A DNA stretch of 15,526 nt from positions 1-15,526 of the forward strand of contig JAHZBJ010000037.1 of NCBI GenBank assembly GCA_019423445.1, given 5' to 3'. The stretch is from Oscillospiraceae bacterium (GTDB taxonomy: Bacteria; Bacillota; Clostridia; Oscillospirales; Ruminococcaceae). Below are positions 13,828 to 15,526 of this stretch, one piece after another. Positions within the stretch are counted from its first letter, which is position 1; each line of letters opens with the position of its first letter. The notes beneath the pieces are model-generated. The model was given only the letters and a program-made list of their open reading frames with translations. It was not told the DNA's origin and did not search any database. A program made the translations under genes and the position numbers.

Positions 13828-13835
13828 TGTATACA
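13828..13835. promoter_or_regulatory. Candidate GntR operator TGTATACA
   Basis: Perfect 8-bp palindrome in the larA leader/promoter region. GTATAC-centred sites are common for FCD-type GntR regulators. It is just downstream of one possible promoter and touches the -10 box of the other, a position suited to repression. Confidence 0.45.
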
Positions 13836-13881
13836 TTTTAATCTATAGTTACAGGATAATACAAAATCATCCTGCTGTCAA
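13835..13881 (-). promoter_or_regulatory. Promoter region of the larA-uxaA operon (two candidates)
   Basis: Candidate 1: -35 TTGACA (13881-13876), 17 bp, -10 TATCCT (13858-13853). Candidate 2: -35 TTGTAT (13864-13859), 18 bp, -10 TAAAAT (13840-13835). Both read leftward into the larA-like gene. The first has a perfect -35; the second has the better -10. Confidence 0.6.
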
Positions 13882-14098
13882 TAAAAATCCCATCCTTTTC
13901 CCCTCAAAGAGACGGAGAGGGTTTTCCGGCTCCCGGCGGGCCCTAAAATTCTCTTCTTTTCCCTTGGGGACATAACCGGGAAAAGGGAAACTGCTTTTGG
14001 GATGGACCTTCCAGGGCAGGGCATTCGCCCCGGAAAACCGGACTGTCAAAGCGCCATAACCCGTTCCTCAATCCCCGCCGGGGATCCCGCCGGACAGC
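13882..14098. other. Non-coding stretch with nested inverted repeats
   Basis: No supported gene. A 10-bp inverted repeat GGTTTTCCGG/CCGGAAAACC (13920-13929 with 14030-14039) encloses a hairpin CTTTTCCC/GGGAAAAG (13956-13963 with 13978-13985). A 7-bp palindrome ATCCCCG/CGGGGAT lies at 14071-14085. The stretch separates the larA promoter from the end of the PHP gene. A 60-codon frame on the minus strand (13867-14049) has no ribosome site or recognisable content. Confidence 0.5.
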
Positions 14099-14123
14099 AA
14101 AAAAGGAGGGGCCTGGGAGCCCC
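14099..14123 (-). terminator. Probable terminator of the PHP gene
   Basis: Short stem GGGGC/GCCCC (14108-14112 with 14119-14123), with six As at 14099-14104 giving a U-run on the minus strand, directly after the stop codon. The stem is only 5 bp, so it is weaker than the others here. Confidence 0.55.
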
Positions 14124-14127
14124 CGGA

Positions 14128-15000
14128 TCACAGGTTCCTTTTCCGCTCCTCCATGGCCAGGAGCCATTTCTCCGGCACTCTGAGGTTCCCCAGACCGGTA
14201 CCCAGGTCGTTTTTCTTCCGGGCGCCGTGGAAGTCGCTGCCTCCGGAGGGGAGAAGCCCCTTTTCCTGACAGAGGGCCTCCGCCCGGGCTTCCCAGTCCG
14301 GGGTGTAGGTGGAATAGCGGACCTCCAGGCCATCCATGCCGGACTCCACCACCCGTCTGGCCAGGGAAATGGCCAGCTGGGGATCTTTCCGGCTGATGCG
14401 GTTGAGATGGGCCAGCACCGCCAGCCCCCCGGCGCGGCGGATAGCGGTCACGCACTGGGCGGGGTCGGGCCCCCGCTTTTCCACCCAGGCAGGACGGCCG
14501 GGAAGGAGATATTCCTCCATGGCCTCACCAATGGAACCGGCGTATCCCCGGCGCACCATGGCCTCCGCCACATGGGTCCTGGTAAGGAGACCTCCGGGGG
14601 CGGCAGCCAGCACCTCCTCCTGAGGGATATGGATCCCCAGCTCCTCCAGCTTTTCCAAAAGGAGGCGGTTCCGGTGGAAGCGCTCTTGGCGCAGTTCCTC
14701 CAGCAGCTTCAAAAGCCCCGGCTCCCGGGGGTCCACAAAGAGACCCACCACGTGGATCTCCCGGCCCTCCATCCGGGAGGAAAGTTCCACCCCCGGCACT
14801 ACCCGGACCCCCAGCTCCTTTCCCGCGGCTATCGCCTCCTCCAGCCCTGTCACAGCGTCGTGATCGGTGACCGCCACTGCCTCAAGGCCCTTTTGGGCTG
14901 CATATTCCACCAGCTGGCTGGGGGTGAAGGTGCCGTCGGAAGCGGTGGTATGGGTGTGAAGGTCCACCAACCCGGAACACGCTTTTGCCGCTGACGCCAT
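14128..15000 (-). CDS. PHP-domain phosphoesterase (RNase AM / YciV-like)
   Basis: 290 residues of the polymerase-and-histidinol-phosphatase (PHP) family. Metal-site motifs run the length of the protein: DLHTHTTASDG (H15, H17, D22), VTDHD (D46, H47), PGVELS (E72), EIHVVG (H83), RTH (H143), LAH (H198) and GSDFHG (D256, H258). The length and motif order match Escherichia coli YciV (RNase AM), which has 5'-3' exonuclease and nucleoside 3',5'-bisphosphatase activity on short RNAs; whether this protein does the same is inferred. ATG at 15000 is chosen because AAGGA lies 7-8 bases upstream and the first metal motif then sits near the N-terminus as in the family. The longer frame reading from 15192 is leader. 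It has its own promoter about 210 bp upstream. Confidence 0.92.
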   Translation of the reverse strand: MASAAKACSGLVDLHTHTTASDGTFTPSQLVEYAAQKGLEAVAVTDHDAVTGLEEAIAAGKELGVRVVPGVELSSRMEGREIHVVGLFVDPREPGLLKLLEELRQERFHRNRLLLEKLEELGIHIPQEEVLAAAPGGLLTRTHVAEAMVRRGYAGSIGEAMEEYLLPGRPAWVEKRGPDPAQCVTAIRRAGGLAVLAHLNRISRKDPQLAISLARRVVESGMDGLEVRYSTYTPDWEARAEALCQEKGLLPSGGSDFHGARKKNDLGTGLGNLRVPEKWLLAMEERKRNL

Positions 15001-15203
15001 GTGACCATCCTTTCCGAAGCACAGAAAAGGCCCCGGCAACCGGCCTTTCGGCAAGACCGCCGGGGGCTTTTCCCTGGAATGAGAGAAAATAAGAAATTGG
15101 AGGATTGCTCCCCCAAGGGGAGGCAGAAGCCGCCGGTCCTGCCCGTCCTTCCGCCGGGGGACCCCCGGAAAGGGAGGCGGGGAAAAGGCCATTGTCTTCT
15201 GTT
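15001..15203 (-). other. Long GC-rich structured leader of the PHP gene
   Basis: About 200 untranslated bases between the promoter and ATG. On the minus strand it holds a CCGGGGG-T-CCCCCGG palindrome (15160-15174 region), a CTCCCC/GGGGAG hairpin (15108-15113 with 15117-15122) and a 13-base arm pair with one mismatch (15059-15071 with 15025-15037) ending in TTTT just before the ribosome site. The last resembles a weak attenuator. I do not recognise a known riboswitch. Confidence 0.5.
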
Positions 15204-15209
15204 GGTATC

Positions 15210-15238
15210 ATTGTACCTCTTTTCGTGCATCCTGTCAA
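15210..15238 (-). promoter_or_regulatory. Sigma-A promoter of the PHP gene
   Basis: Minus strand: perfect -35 TTGACA (15238-15233), 17-bp spacer, -10 TACAAT (15215-15210). This is the best-matching promoter in the window together with that of the malic enzyme gene. Confidence 0.85.
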
Positions 15239-15320
15239 TAAATTTCTTTCTTGTGTCCAAATATTTTAAGCATATTGTTCTAATTGATAAAAATTTATTC
15301 AGAACTTTGGGTATTTTTTT

Positions 15321-15407
15321 GTCCGTAAGAAGCGTTGTGCGAACCGTAAGCAACTGCCCCGCTCTCTGAGCAGGTCACCTGGGATTCAGCAGACGGTTTT
15401 GTGGGTG
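15321..15407 (-). repeat. Dispersed repeat, copy D (left arm of inverted pair)
   Basis: Reverse-oriented copy. On the minus strand it reads CACCCACAAAACCG, CTGCTGAATCCCAGGTGA, the core variant CAGAGAGCGGGGCA (15368-15355) and the end CTTCTTACGGAC. It is 87 bases, nearly the length of copy B. It abuts copy E head-to-head. Apart from the copies D, E and E2 nothing else is seen between 15239 and the window end. Confidence 0.85.
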
Positions 15408-15489
15408 TATCCTGGCCCTTCCCAGACCAAGTGATTTGTTCAGGGAGCGGGGTACTTCCTGGCGCCTCTGGGTCCCTTTTCTCACGGAC
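15408..15489 (+). repeat. Dispersed repeat, copy E (right arm)
   Basis: Forward copy with a degenerate start CCCTTCCCAGACCAAGTGAT, the core variant CAGGGAGCGGGGTA (15441-15454), GGCGCCTCTG and the end CTCACGGAC. GGGTCC/GGACCC inside it can pair. It is followed by the hairpin GCGGCC-CCCA-GGCCGC (15496-15511), at the place of the hairpin after copy C but with changed bases. Confidence 0.85.
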
Positions 15490-15511
15490 CCGGAAGCGGC
15501 CCCCAGGCCGC

Positions 15512-15526
15512 CAGGGAGCGGGGCAC
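15512..15526 (+). repeat. Dispersed repeat, tandem copy E2 (cut by window end)
   Basis: The core CAGGGAGCGGGGCA starts again exactly 71 bp after the core of copy E, the same period as C to C2. The rest lies outside the window. Confidence 0.75.

Noticed and set aside
12505..13836. Longer larA start at 13836
   Set aside because: It would begin inside the predicted promoter, with no ribosome site. The GTG at 13785 has GGAGG 7 bases upstream and restores the family length and residue numbering.
13867..14049. 60-codon minus-strand frame between larA and the PHP gene
   Set aside because: It has no ribosome site, resembles no family, and overlaps the inverted repeats of a non-coding gap.
14128..15192. 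Longer PHP start at 15192
   Set aside because: The extra 64 residues are translated leader without family similarity. ATG at 15000 has a ribosome site and puts the first metal motif near the N-terminus.

Overview
The window reads as a chromosomal segment of a GC-rich, spore-former-type Clostridia (Oscillospiraceae-like: the Flavonifractor/Lawsonibacter/Pseudoflavonifractor neighbourhood is a guess from gene content and composition, not from a marker search). Supporting signs are strong GGAGG Shine-Dalgarno sites, several GTG and TTG starts backed by those sites, the sporulation protein YtfJ/GerW next to a YtfI-like (DUF2953) gene, a two-CxxC ribosomal protein L28, and AT-rich promoters with TTGACA/TATAAT-type boxes set in GC-rich coding DNA. 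I see no tRNA, rRNA, CRISPR array, phage gene or transposase gene.

Layout. 1-119: one copy of a dispersed repeat. 140-1471 (+): der GTPase, closed by a long hairpin terminator. 1590-2816 (-): malic enzyme with a good promoter. 3065-6230 (-): five-gene housekeeping and sporulation operon in the order M50 site-2-type protease, scpA, scpB, DUF2953/YtfI-like, ytfJ. 6485-6673 (+): rpmB, divergent from that operon. 6824-7867 (-): zinc alcohol dehydrogenase, divergent from a MarR regulator at 8062-8538 (+); their two promoters share one operator. 8640-9563 (-): AEC-family carrier, divergent from a GntR/FCD regulator at 9781-10458 (+). 10459-10857: repeat-rich gap with a bidirectional terminator. 10858-13785 (-): operon of larA-like nickel-dependent racemase/epimerase, a SAF-domain subunit and a UxaA-type lyase large subunit. 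14128-15000 (-): PHP-domain phosphoesterase with a long leader. 15321-15526: more copies of the repeat, running off the window end.

The most coherent metabolic unit is 8.6-13.8 kb: an organic-acid-type carrier, an FCD-type GntR regulator, a LarA homologue with every cofactor and catalytic residue in place, and a split altronate-dehydratase-type lyase. I infer a pathway that imports a hydroxy acid, inverts its alpha carbon with a nickel-pincer enzyme, then eliminates water (or another beta substituent) to give a 2-oxo acid. The substrate cannot be read from the sequence.

The most unusual non-coding feature is a repeat family of about 87-90 bp. In two places it forms head-to-head inverted pairs with outward ends GTCCGT.../...ACGGAC, and in both places the right arm is followed by a second copy exactly 71 bp further on. 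A third locus forms the 5' leader of der. I do not recognise the family.
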